Below are positions 33,924-44,167 of a stretch of DNA of 64,000 bases, piece after piece. The DNA comes from Vallicoccus soli (GTDB lineage Bacteria > Actinomycetota > Actinomycetes > Motilibacterales > Motilibacteraceae), in contig NZ_QZEZ01000004.1 in the NCBI RefSeq assembly GCF_003594885.1, positions 103,629 to 167,628 of the forward strand, in the 5' to 3' direction. How positions within the stretch are numbered: position 1 is the first letter of the stretch; each line of letters starts with the position of its first letter. Below the pieces are notes generated by a model, which worked only from the letters and a program-made list of their open reading frames with translations, ran no database searches and was not told the DNA's origin. The translations under genes were made by a program, and so were the position numbers.

Positions 33924-35315
33924 GTGACCGGTCCGCAGGCGGGGCGCCCCGGCGCGCCAGGCGAGCTCGACCTGGGCGGGATGCCCGTGGAGGGAGCGCT
34001 GGCGCTGTTCCTGGGCCTGCTCGGGCGCACCCACCTCAGCGCGCCGGCGGAGGTCGCGGCCGCGGTGGCCGAGACGGTGCGCTCCGCCGGGGGCGACGGC
34101 GCGGTCGCGTACCTCGTCGACTACGAGCAGCGGCACCTGGTGCCCGTCCCGGCCCGCCCGGCGCGCGGCGTCTCGGTCCTCGGCTGGCCGGGCGAGGGGG
34201 AGCCGGCCGCCGACGAGCTGGGGCGCGGCGGGGACGACGAGGCCCTCGTGGCCGCCCGCCGGGCGGAGGCGCTGGCCCTCGAGGGCACCATGGCCGGGCG
34301 CTGCTGGGTGGCCTCGGAGATCCTGCAGGCCCCGGAGGTCCCCGGGCGGCAGCGGCTGTGGCTGCCGCTGCTCGACGGCACCGAGCGGGTCGGCGTCCTC
34401 ACCCTGACGGTGCCCTCGACGGGACCGCTGCCGCACGGGGCGCTCGTCGTGTGGGAGCGGTTCGCCCACCTCGCCGCGCAGGTGCTGGTGAGCAAGTCGG
34501 CCTACGGCGACACGTTGGAGCGGGTGCGGCGCCTCCGCCGGATGGGCCTGGCCGGGGAGCTGCAGTGGGGGCTGCTGCCGCCGCTGACCTTCGCCACCCG
34601 CGGGCTCGTGGTCTCGGCGATGCTCGAGCCCTGCTACGAGGACGGCGGGGACTCCTTCGACTACGCCGTCAACGAGTCGTCGGCGCACTTCGCGATCATC
34701 GACGCGATGGGGCACGGCCTCGCCGCGAGCGGTGCGGCGGCGTTCGCGCTGGCCGCGTACCGGCGGGCCCGGCGCAGCGGCCTCGACCTGGCCGCGACCT
34801 GCGCCGCGGTGGACGACGACCTCGCCGGGGTCCTCGGCGGCGAGCGCTACGCGACGGCGGTCCTCGCCGAGCTCGACCTGGCGTCGGGGGAGCTGTCGTG
34901 GGTGTCCGCCGGGCACCCCGAGCCGCTGCTGCTGCGGGCGGGGCGGCTGGTGAAGTCGCTCGAGGCCCCGCCCTCCACCCCGCTCGGCCTCGCCCTCGGC
35001 ACGGGTGCGGTCCAGGTGCGCCGCGAGCAGCTGGAGCCCGGGGACCGGGTCCTGCTCTACACCGACGGGCTGCCCGAGGCCCGCCAGCCCGACGGCGGGT
35101 TCTTCGGCCTCGAGCGGCTCGTGGACTTCGTCGAGCGCGCGGGGCAGGACGGCTACCCGGCCCCGGAGACGCTGCGCCGGCTCCGGCACGCGGTGCTGCA
35201 GCACCAGCACGGGGCGCTCCAGGACGACGCGTCGGCCCTGCTCGTGGAGTGGCGGCGCGACACCGAGCGCGCGCTCCTGCCGCAGACCGTCGACCTCGGC
35301 GGCGGCCGGACCTGA
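33924..35315 (+). CDS. SpoIIE/RsbU-type PP2C phosphatase with N-terminal sensor region
   Basis: 463 aa. Residues ~15-190 resemble a GAF-type sensor. From ~215 a SpoIIE-like PP2C domain: LQWGLLPPLTFATRGLVVSA, metal-binding Asp residues in EDGGDSFDYAV and AIIDAMGHGLAASGAAAFAL, then YTDGLPEARQPDGGFFGLER and DDASALLVEW. Such enzymes dephosphorylate anti-sigma-antagonist proteins in partner-switching stress pathways; no RsbV/W partner is in the window. GTG at 33924 after AGAGGGG; an in-frame ATG at 33981 is the alternative. Confidence 0.87.
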   Translation: MTGPQAGRPGAPGELDLGGMPVEGALALFLGLLGRTHLSAPAEVAAAVAETVRSAGGDGAVAYLVDYEQRHLVPVPARPARGVSVLGWPGEGEPAADELGRGGDDEALVAARRAEALALEGTMAGRCWVASEILQAPEVPGRQRLWLPLLDGTERVGVLTLTVPSTGPLPHGALVVWERFAHLAAQVLVSKSAYGDTLERVRRLRRMGLAGELQWGLLPPLTFATRGLVVSAMLEPCYEDGGDSFDYAVNESSAHFAIIDAMGHGLAASGAAAFALAAYRRARRSGLDLAATCAAVDDDLAGVLGGERYATAVLAELDLASGELSWVSAGHPEPLLLRAGRLVKSLEAPPSTPLGLALGTGAVQVRREQLEPGDRVLLYTDGLPEARQPDGGFFGLERLVDFVERAGQDGYPAPETLRRLRHAVLQHQHGALQDDASALLVEWRRDTERALLPQTVDLGGGRT

Positions 35316-35347
35316 GGCCCGCCGCCGCCGGGAGCCCGACCGCGCGG

Positions 35348-37753
<2,406 letters not shown>

Positions 37754-37775
37754 CGTGCCTCCGTGGGGGCGTCCG

Positions 37776-38186
37776 TCAGCGCAGCTCCTGGATGCGGACC
37801 ATCGTGCCCGCAGGGTCGCGCACCGCGCAGTCCCGCACACCGTACGGCTGCTCGGTCGGCTCCTGGACGACCTCGGCGTCACGGGCCTGCAGCCGCTCGA
37901 ACGTGCCGTCGAGGTCCTTCGTCGCGAGCAGCAGCGAGGCGTACGTGCCCTTCGCCATCATCTCGGCGATCGTGCGCGCCTCGTCCTCGGTGACGCCCGG
38001 GTCGGCGCCCAGCGGGTAGAGGACGATCGACGTACCGGGCTGGTCGGCCGGCCCGACGGTCAGCCAGCGCATCCCGGCGTAGCCGACGTCGTTGCGGACC
38101 TCGAAGCCGAGCAGGTCGCGGTAGAAGGCCAGGGAGGCCTCGGGGTCCTGGTGCGGGAGGAAGCTGGCGTGGATGGTGACGTCCAT
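37776..38186 (-). CDS. VOC/glyoxalase-family protein
   Basis: 136 aa, two beta-alpha-beta-beta-beta modules (FLPHQDPEASLAFYRDLLGF and LLATKDLDGTFERLQARDAE), ending RDCAVRDPAGTMVRIQEL. Small-molecule binding or resistance proteins and lyases share this fold; no substrate can be assigned. Five bases downstream of an AraC-type regulator, so co-transcribed with it. Confidence 0.88.
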   Translation of the reverse strand: MDVTIHASFLPHQDPEASLAFYRDLLGFEVRNDVGYAGMRWLTVGPADQPGTSIVLYPLGADPGVTEDEARTIAEMMAKGTYASLLLATKDLDGTFERLQARDAEVVQEPTEQPYGVRDCAVRDPAGTMVRIQELR

Positions 38187-38191
38187 GCCCG

Positions 38192-38626
38192 TCACGCTAG
38201 GCGCGCCACCGCACCCCGTGCTTCTCGATTCCTGACCGGCCGCGTGACCTGCCGGGCCAGGCACGGGGGCATGCCCGCGGTGTCGTCCGCGGACATCCGC
38301 CGGTAGGTGCTGGGCGGCACCCCGACGAGCTCGGTGAAGCGCGTGCTGAAGGTCCCGAGCGAGGAGCACCCGACGGCGAAGCAGACCTCGGTGACGCCGA
38401 GGTCGCCGCGGCGCAGCAGCGCCATGGCCCGCTCGATGCGGCGGGTCATGAGGTACGCGTAGGGCGACTCGCCGTAGGCCAGCCGGAACTCGCGGCTCAG
38501 GTGCCCGGCAGACATGTGCACGGACCGGGCGAGGGCCGGCACGTCGAGGGGCTGCGCGTAGTCGCGGTCGATGCGGTCGCGGACCCGGCGCAGCCGGGCG
38601 AGGTGGGCGGCACGCTCGGGCGTCAT
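38192..38626 (-). CDS. AraC-family transcriptional regulator (DNA-binding domain)
   Basis: 144 aa, almost entirely the two helix-turn-helix AraC domain: LDVPALARSVHMSAGHLSRE, FRLAYGESPYAYLMTRRIER and VTEVCFAVGCSSLGTFSTRF. No N-terminal sensor. Operon with the VOC protein; it may sense through that partner. Confidence 0.9.
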   Translation of the reverse strand: MTPERAAHLARLRRVRDRIDRDYAQPLDVPALARSVHMSAGHLSREFRLAYGESPYAYLMTRRIERAMALLRRGDLGVTEVCFAVGCSSLGTFSTRFTELVGVPPSTYRRMSADDTAGMPPCLARQVTRPVRNREARGAVARLA

Positions 38627-38669
38627 CAGGGCGCACTCCTCCCGCCGTCCTCAACGTATAGCGCACCGG

Positions 38670-38689
38670 GGGGCTTGCGGCAAGGCCCC
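38670..38689. promoter_or_regulatory. Rifamycin-associated element (RAE)
   Basis: GGGGCTTGCGGCAAGGCCCC matches the RAE inverted repeat known upstream of rifamycin-inactivating and HelR genes in actinomycetes, where it mediates induction by rifamycins. It lies between the AraC gene (leftward) and helR (rightward), 66 bases before the chosen helR start. Confidence 0.85.
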
Positions 38690-38754
38690 GGGGCGGGTGC
38701 ACGATCACCGGCCGAGGCCCGGTGACCGCGCCGGGCCCGCCCGCAGGAAAGCGT

Positions 38755-40956
38755 GTGCCTGAGGAGGCGGCCGTCGCGCCGCCCCGCACGCCACGGAGGG
38801 GGAGCCGAGGAGTGGGACCGCAGAGCCGGAGCGCGTTCGACCTGCCCGACCACCTGTCCGCCAAGGCGGACCCGTCGCTCGTCGCCGGGGACGAGCGGCA
38901 CCTCGCCGCCGTCGCCGCGGCCCTCGCGGAGTCCGTCGCCGCCCTCGTCCGGCGCCTGGCCGCCGAGCGCCGCGCTCCGGCGCGGGCGGGCCAGGCGGCG
39001 CTGGACCGCGACCTCGAGGTGCACCGGCTCGCCGCGCGCCTGCGGCTGCTGCGCGGCGCGGGCGCCGACCTCTGCCTGGGCCGGATGGTGCGGGCCGAGG
39101 ACCCCGAGCCCGTGTACGTCGGGCGGCTCGGGCTGGCGGACGCCGAAGGGCGGCGGCTGCTCGTCGACTGGCGCTCACCCGCCGCCGAGCCGTTCTTCGG
39201 CGCGACCCACGCCGACCCCATGGGCCTGCTCAGCCGGCGCCGGTACCGCTGGACCCGCGGCCGGGTCAGCGACTACTGGGACGAGGTGTTCACCGAGGAC
39301 GGGCTCGAGGGGCACGCCGCCCTCGACGACCAGTCCGCGTTCGTCGCGAGCCTCGGCAGCAGCCGGTCCTCGCGGATGCGCGACGTGCTCGCGACGATCC
39401 AGGCCGACCAGGACGCGGTCGTCCGCGCGGGGTCGCGGGGGGCGCTCGTCGTCGACGGCGGCCCGGGGACCGGCAAGACCGTCGTCGCGCTGCACCGCAC
39501 GGCGTACCTGCTCCACGCCGACCCGCGCCTCGGCCGGCGCCGCGGCGGCGTGCTGTTCGTCGGCCCGCACCAGCCGTACCTGGCCTACGTCGCGGACGTC
39601 CTGCCGAGCCTCGGGGAGGACGGCGTGCAGACCTGCACGCTGCGCGACCTGGTGCCCGAGGGCGCGTGCGCCGCGCCGGAGGCGGACCCCGCCGTCGCCC
39701 GCCTCAAGGCGTCCGGACGGCTGCTCGACGCCGTCGAGGAGGCCGTGCGGTTCTACGAGGAGCCACCCGACGGGGGCCTCGAGGTGAGCACGCCGTGGGG
39801 GGACCTGCGGGTGGGGCGCCGCGACTGGGCGGCGGCGTTCTCGGCCCCGGCGCCGGGGACGCCGCACCACGAGGCGCGCGGCCAGGTGGTCGAGGAGCTG
39901 CTGGACCTCCTCGTCGACCGGGCGGGCGAGGACGTGCCGCAGGAGCAGCTCCGCCGGTATCTGCGGCGCGACCGGGGGCTCATGACGGCGCTGGCGCGGG
40001 GATGGCCGCTGCTCGACGCGGCCGACCTGGTGGGGGACCTCTGGACCGTCCCCGCCTTCCTGCGCCGGTGCGCCCCGTGGCTGGGGGCGGACGACGTGCG
40101 GGCGCTGCAGCGGCGGGACCCGCACGCGTGGACGACCGCCGACCTGCCGTTCCTCGACGCGGCCCGCCGGCGGCTCGGGGACCGCGACGCGGGGCGGCGG
40201 GAGCGGCAGCACGCCGCGGCGGTCGCCGCGCAGCGCGAGCGGATGGCCGAGGTCGTCGACGACCTCGTGGCGGCGGACGACGACGGCGAGGGCCTCGTCA
40301 CGAGCCTGCGCCAGCAGGACCTGCGCGACGCCCTCGTCGACGACGCGGGGCTCCCCGTCGCGGACCCGGACCTGCTCGCCGGGCCGTTCGCGCACGTCGT
40401 CGTCGACGAGGCCCAGGAGCTGACCGACGCGGAGTGGCGGATGGTGCTGGCGCGCTGCCCGTCCCGCAGCCTCACCGTCGTCGGGGACCGGGCCCAGGCC
40501 CGGCGCGGCTTCGACGGGACGTGGCCCGAGCGGCTCGCGCGGGTCGGGCTCGACCGCGTGCGGGTCGCGTCGTTGACGGTCGGCTACCGGACGCCGCGGG
40601 AGGTGATGGCGCAGGCCGAGCCCGTCATCCGCGCGGTCCTGCCGGACGCCAACGTGCCCCGGTCGGTGCGAAGCACGGGCGTCCCCGTCCTGCACGGGCG
40701 CACCGCGGACCTGCCCGCGGTCCTCGAGGGCTGGCTCGCCGAGGACGCCGAGGGGGTCGCGTGCGTCGTCGGCGCCCCGAGCCCCGTCGCGTCGCCGCGG
40801 GTCCGCTCGCTGGACCCGGCGCTGGTCAAGGGGCTCGAGTTCGACCTCGTCGTCCTCGTCGGCCCGGAGCGCTTCGGCGACGGGGCGGTCGGGGCGGTGG
40901 ACCGCTACGTGGCGATGACGCGGGCGACGCAGCGGCTGGTGGTGCTGACGGGCTGA
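38755..40956 (+). CDS. helR: HelR, helicase-like RNA polymerase-protecting protein
   Basis: About 733 aa UvrD/HelD-like ATPase. Family N-terminus SAFDLPDHLSAKADPSLVAG, DRDLEVHRLAARLRLLRGAG; Walker A VVDGGPGTGKTVVALHRTAY; Walker B VVVDEAQELTDAEW; C-terminal LVKGLEFDLVVLVGPERFGD and YVAMTRATQRLVVL. HelR displaces rifamycins from RNA polymerase. Start is uncertain: GTG at 38755 follows AGGAAAG; GTG at 38812 or 38722 are alternatives. The upstream RAE predicts rifamycin induction. Confidence 0.9.
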   Translation: MPEEAAVAPPRTPRRGSRGVGPQSRSAFDLPDHLSAKADPSLVAGDERHLAAVAAALAESVAALVRRLAAERRAPARAGQAALDRDLEVHRLAARLRLLRGAGADLCLGRMVRAEDPEPVYVGRLGLADAEGRRLLVDWRSPAAEPFFGATHADPMGLLSRRRYRWTRGRVSDYWDEVFTEDGLEGHAALDDQSAFVASLGSSRSSRMRDVLATIQADQDAVVRAGSRGALVVDGGPGTGKTVVALHRTAYLLHADPRLGRRRGGVLFVGPHQPYLAYVADVLPSLGEDGVQTCTLRDLVPEGACAAPEADPAVARLKASGRLLDAVEEAVRFYEEPPDGGLEVSTPWGDLRVGRRDWAAAFSAPAPGTPHHEARGQVVEELLDLLVDRAGEDVPQEQLRRYLRRDRGLMTALARGWPLLDAADLVGDLWTVPAFLRRCAPWLGADDVRALQRRDPHAWTTADLPFLDAARRRLGDRDAGRRERQHAAAVAAQRERMAEVVDDLVAADDDGEGLVTSLRQQDLRDALVDDAGLPVADPDLLAGPFAHVVVDEAQELTDAEWRMVLARCPSRSLTVVGDRAQARRGFDGTWPERLARVGLDRVRVASLTVGYRTPREVMAQAEPVIRAVLPDANVPRSVRSTGVPVLHGRTADLPAVLEGWLAEDAEGVACVVGAPSPVASPRVRSLDPALVKGLEFDLVVLVGPERFGDGAVGAVDRYVAMTRATQRLVVLTG

Positions 40957-41030
40957 CGTGCGGGAGGCGCGCGGGGGCCCCGCGGGGGCGTACGCTGACA
41001 GGCCTGTGGCCGCGTCCCTGCGGCAGCCAT

Positions 41031-41048
41031 GGGGGCCCTCGGGCCCCC
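41031..41048 (+). terminator. Hairpin downstream of helR
   Basis: GGGGGCCC-TC-GGGCCCCC, a perfect eight-base-pair stem ~75 bases after the helR stop. No U-run follows, as is common in high-GC actinomycetes. Confidence 0.35.
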
Positions 41049-41176
41049 TCAGCTCCTGGTTGAGCGATCAGCCTCTCGCAGCACGGCTCCCCGTGGCACG
41101 ACGGGGTCCGTGGTCCCGCGTCGAGAGGCCGCCCACGGCGCGCCCGCTCGACGCCTACCAGGGAGGCGTGAGCACG

Positions 41177-41905
41177 ATGGCCGAGCACGACGGACCCGAC
41201 GCGCAGCAGCAGCTGCTCGACCCCCAGACCGCCTTCCACGAGCTGTCGCAGATCCTCCTCGGCAGCCCGCTCGGGGAGGTGCTGGAGCGCGTCGCGAGCC
41301 TGGCGAAGCGCACCGTCCCCGGGGCCGACGAGGTCTCCGTGACGCTCCTCGACGGGGAGCAGGCCCGCAGCGTCGCCTTCACCGGCGACCTCGCGGTGCA
41401 CCTCGACGAGCGGCAGTACGAGAAGGGCTTCGGCCCCTGCATGGACGCGGCCCTCAGCGGCGACACGGTCGACATCCCCGACACCGCGCACGAGGAGACG
41501 TACCCGGACTTCGCCCGGCAGGCGGCCCGGGCGGGCGTGACGAACACCTTGTCGGTCGGCCTGCCCATCCCGCAGCGCACCGTCGGCGCGCTCAACATCT
41601 ACGGCATGCACGGCCGCGCGTTCGACGACGACTCCCAGGCGCTCGCCCTCACCTTCGCGTCGTACGCCGCGGTCGCCCTCGCCAACGCCGCGCTCTACAC
41701 CAGCACCACCGAGCTCGCGCGGCAGATGGAGGCGGCCATGGCCTCGCGCGCCGTCATCGAGCAGGCCAAGGGCATGGTCATGGCCCGGCGCGACTGCTCC
41801 GCCGACGAGGCGTTCGCCCTGCTCGCCCGAGCGTCGCAGGCCGCCAACCGCAAGCTGCGCGACATCGCGCAGGAGGTCGTCGCGCAGCGGGCGCAGGGCC
41901 TGTAG
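41177..41905 (+). CDS. GAF- and ANTAR-domain regulator
   Basis: 242 aa. GAF domain at ~20-165 (EVSVTLLDGEQARSVAFTGD, KGFGPCMDAALSGDTVDIPD, SVGLPIPQRTVGALNIYG). C-terminal ANTAR domain at ~180-235 (MASRAVIEQAKGMVMARRDC, DEAFALLARASQAANRKLRD). ANTAR proteins bind paired hairpins in mRNA and act as antiterminators. ATG at 41177 is ten bases after GGAGG; the GTG at 41168 is too close to it. Confidence 0.9.
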   Translation: MAEHDGPDAQQQLLDPQTAFHELSQILLGSPLGEVLERVASLAKRTVPGADEVSVTLLDGEQARSVAFTGDLAVHLDERQYEKGFGPCMDAALSGDTVDIPDTAHEETYPDFARQAARAGVTNTLSVGLPIPQRTVGALNIYGMHGRAFDDDSQALALTFASYAAVALANAALYTSTTELARQMEAAMASRAVIEQAKGMVMARRDCSADEAFALLARASQAANRKLRDIAQEVVAQRAQGL

Positions 41906-41964
41906 GCGCCGTACCGCGCCGGCTCCGGCGTGCCCCCGGCGCCGCGCCGGGGGAGCATCGGGGC

Positions 41965-43155
41965 GTGACGCTGCTCCCCCGCGTGCCGGCCGACCGCGAC
42001 GGCGTCGTCGGATGGGTCCGCGCGCACCTGGGCCACCTGGCCTGCGACGAGGTCCGCGCCTCGCCCGTGCGCGGCGGGCAGGCCGCCGCCGACGCGGCGC
42101 TCGCCGCGCTCGACGTCACCGGGTACGCCCGGCGCCGCAGCACGGTGCTCCCCGCCGAGCGCCGCGGCGCGACCCGCCTCTCGCCGTACGTCCGGCACGG
42201 CCTGCTCACCCTCCCGGTGGTGTGGCGGGCGGTCGCCGGGGCGCCGGGGGAGGACCGGCGCAAGTTCCGCGACGAGCTGCTGTGGCAGGAGTACGCCCGG
42301 CACCTGTACGCGCGGCTCGGGCGGGCGACCCTCGAGCCGCTGCGCGCCGGTCCGCCGGTCGGGACCGGCCCGTGGGAGGGCGACCCCTGGCCCACCGAGA
42401 TGGCGTGCATGGACGCGACGACCACCGAGCTGCACGACGAGGGCTGGCTGGTGAACCAGACCCGCATGTGGCTGAGCTCGCAGTGGTCGGTGCGCGCCGG
42501 GCGGGACTGGCGGGACGGCGCGCTGGAGATGTACCGGCACCTGCTCGACGGCTCGCCGGCCGCCAACCGCCTCGGGTGGCAGTGGACGGTGGGCACGGGC
42601 AGCGGCAAGGCGTACGGCTTCAGCAGGTGGCAGGTCGAGAAGCGCGCGCCGGGCCTGTGCCGGCGCTGCCCGCTGCAGGACCGCTGCCCGGTGCAGGACT
42701 GGCCGACCGCCCAGGCCGGGCCGCGGGTGCAGCCGCCGGCGGGGCTGGCGGGCGGCCCGACCGACGCGGGGCCGACCTCGCCGCAGGTGACCGGCGAGCC
42801 GGAGGCGGTCTGGCTGACCGCCGAGTCGCTCGGCGCGCAGGACCCGGCGCTCGCCGCGAACCCGGGCCTGCCGGCGGTCTTCGTGTTCGACGGGCCGCTG
42901 CTCGCCCGGCTGCGGCTGTCGGGCAAGCGGCTCGTCTTCCTCGCCGAGGCGCTGGCCGAGCTCGACGCGGAGGTCCACCTCGGGGACCCCGTCGAGGTGC
43001 TGCGCGGGCGGCCGCTGGCCGCCACGTGGACGTACGTACCGGGATGGAAGCGCCGCGCGGCGCAGCTCGACCTCGTGGCGCTGCACCCGTGGCCGTGGCT
43101 GCGGCGGCCGGGCAGCGGGTCGCTCCGCTCGTACAGCGCCTGGGTGCGGCGCTAG
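41965..43155 (+). CDS. Photolyase/cryptochrome-like flavoprotein with permuted domains and Cys cluster
   Basis: 396 aa. The FAD-binding domain comes first: GATRLSPYVRHGLLTLPVVW (~68-87), RKFRDELLWQEYARHLYARL (~99-118), LVNQTRMWLSSQ and NRLGWQWTVGTGSGKAYGF (~200-219). The alpha/beta antenna-type domain follows: DPALAANPGLPAVFVFDGPL, RLVFLAEALAELDAEVHLGD. In ordinary photolyases the order is the reverse. Cys148, Cys232, Cys235 and Cys241 have spacing like the four Fe-S ligands of prokaryotic FeS-type photolyases. Probably binds FAD and perhaps 4Fe-4S; DNA repair versus light sensing is undecided. GTG start. Confidence 0.8.
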   Translation: MTLLPRVPADRDGVVGWVRAHLGHLACDEVRASPVRGGQAAADAALAALDVTGYARRRSTVLPAERRGATRLSPYVRHGLLTLPVVWRAVAGAPGEDRRKFRDELLWQEYARHLYARLGRATLEPLRAGPPVGTGPWEGDPWPTEMACMDATTTELHDEGWLVNQTRMWLSSQWSVRAGRDWRDGALEMYRHLLDGSPAANRLGWQWTVGTGSGKAYGFSRWQVEKRAPGLCRRCPLQDRCPVQDWPTAQAGPRVQPPAGLAGGPTDAGPTSPQVTGEPEAVWLTAESLGAQDPALAANPGLPAVFVFDGPLLARLRLSGKRLVFLAEALAELDAEVHLGDPVEVLRGRPLAATWTYVPGWKRRAAQLDLVALHPWPWLRRPGSGSLRSYSAWVRR

Positions 43156-43195
43156 CGCCGTGGCCCACCCGCGCCGGCGGGTCTACCGTCGGGCC

Positions 43196-43600
43196 GTGGA
43201 GACGTCCCCGAGCCGGCACCTGAGCGTCGTGGTCGCGGCGCCCGCGCACGTCGCCTACGCGTACGCGGCCGACCCGGAGCGCCTGCCGGAGTGGGCGGCC
43301 GGCCTCGCTGCGGGGGTGGAGCAGGTCGACGGCGCCTGGTACGCGGACTCGCCCATGGGCCGGGTCCGCGTCGACCTCGCGCCGGCGAACGACCTCGGCG
43401 TGCTCGACCACGTCGTCACGATGCCGGACGGCGAGCGGGTGCTGAACCCGGTGCGGGTGCTCCCGTGGGGGGAGGGCTGCGAGGTCGTCTTCACCGTCCG
43501 GCGCCGCGCGGGCGTGGACGACGCGGAGTTCGAGGCGGACTGCGCCGCCGTCGCGGCCGACCTCGAGGCGCTGCGCGACCGCCTCGAGCGGCGGGACTGA
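43196..43600 (+). CDS. SRPBCC-family (polyketide cyclase-like) protein
   Basis: 134 aa helix-grip fold: SRHLSVVVAAPAHVAYAYAA, DPERLPEWAAGLAAGVEQVD, GEGCEVVFTVRRRAGVDDAE, then a long C-terminal helix. Ligand unknown. Starts 40 bases after the photolyase-like gene and may be co-transcribed with it. GTG start. Confidence 0.75.
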   Translation: METSPSRHLSVVVAAPAHVAYAYAADPERLPEWAAGLAAGVEQVDGAWYADSPMGRVRVDLAPANDLGVLDHVVTMPDGERVLNPVRVLPWGEGCEVVFTVRRRAGVDDAEFEADCAAVAADLEALRDRLERRD

Positions 43601-43610
43601 GCCGCCCCCG

Positions 43611-44105
43611 TCAGCGGAGCTCGCGCACCAGGGCCTCGATGCGCCTGGCCCGGGTCGCGCCCGTCGCCGCCGACTCGACGGGCACGAGCAGCCGCCGCTG
43701 CCGGGCCGCCGGCAGCGCGGCGAGCGCCGCCCCGGCGCCGGCGGCGGCGAGGGCCTCCCGGACGTCCTCCGGGACGGGGACGACGTCGGGGTCGACGGGG
43801 CGCAGCCGGCAGCGCACGAGGTCGCCCGGCCGCGCCTCCAGGCGCCGCAGCAGGGGCCGGCCGACGTAGAAGAAGGCCCCGGGCAGCACGTCGGCCCGGG
43901 CGATGCCGACGTTGACCGGCTGCGCCTCGACGTGGCCCTCCAGCCGGTGGGTGCCCTCGCGGCGCGCCGCCTCCACGAGGTCCCCCGGCAGCCGCACCAC
44001 CGTGTACACGCTGCGGCCCCACGCGAGCGGCGCGAGCACGGCGTCGAACCCCGCCCACCCGCCGCCGGTGCCCGGGACGGCGTCGCCCTGCCCCATGCGC
44101 GACAT
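43611..44105 (-). CDS. DUF1905/YdeI-like protein
   Basis: 164 aa. DUF1905 domain (FDAVLAPLAWGRSVYTVVRL, HRLEGHVEAQPVNVGIARAD, VGRPLLRRLEARPGDLVRCR) followed by a YdeI/OmpD-like tail (PVPEDVREALAAAG ... RRLLVPVESAATGATRARRI). Function unknown; related proteins are annotated as bacteriocin-protection YdeI. A decayed paralogue lies at 10756-11014. ATG at 44105; another ATG three codons in. Confidence 0.8.
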   Translation of the reverse strand: MSRMGQGDAVPGTGGGWAGFDAVLAPLAWGRSVYTVVRLPGDLVEAARREGTHRLEGHVEAQPVNVGIARADVLPGAFFYVGRPLLRRLEARPGDLVRCRLRPVDPDVVPVPEDVREALAAAGAGAALAALPAARQRRLLVPVESAATGATRARRIEALVRELR

Positions 44106-44145
44106 CGTGGCAGCGGGCGGGCCGTGCCACACCTCGGCGCCACGG

Positions 44146-44167
44146 GCGCATGATCGCGGCGGGTGGG
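44146..44167. repeat. Single copy of the stop-abutting dispersed repeat
   Basis: GCGCATGATCGCGGCGGGTG at its left end matches the terminal part of the element at 25612 (GCGCACGATCGCGGCGGGG). It directly adjoins the stop codon of the phosphatase gene at 44168, and the other copies likewise touch a stop codon. Confidence 0.65.

Noticed and set aside
39175..40695. Long leftward open frame opposite helR
   Set aside because: No recognisable motifs, and it lies entirely antisense to a well-conserved gene.
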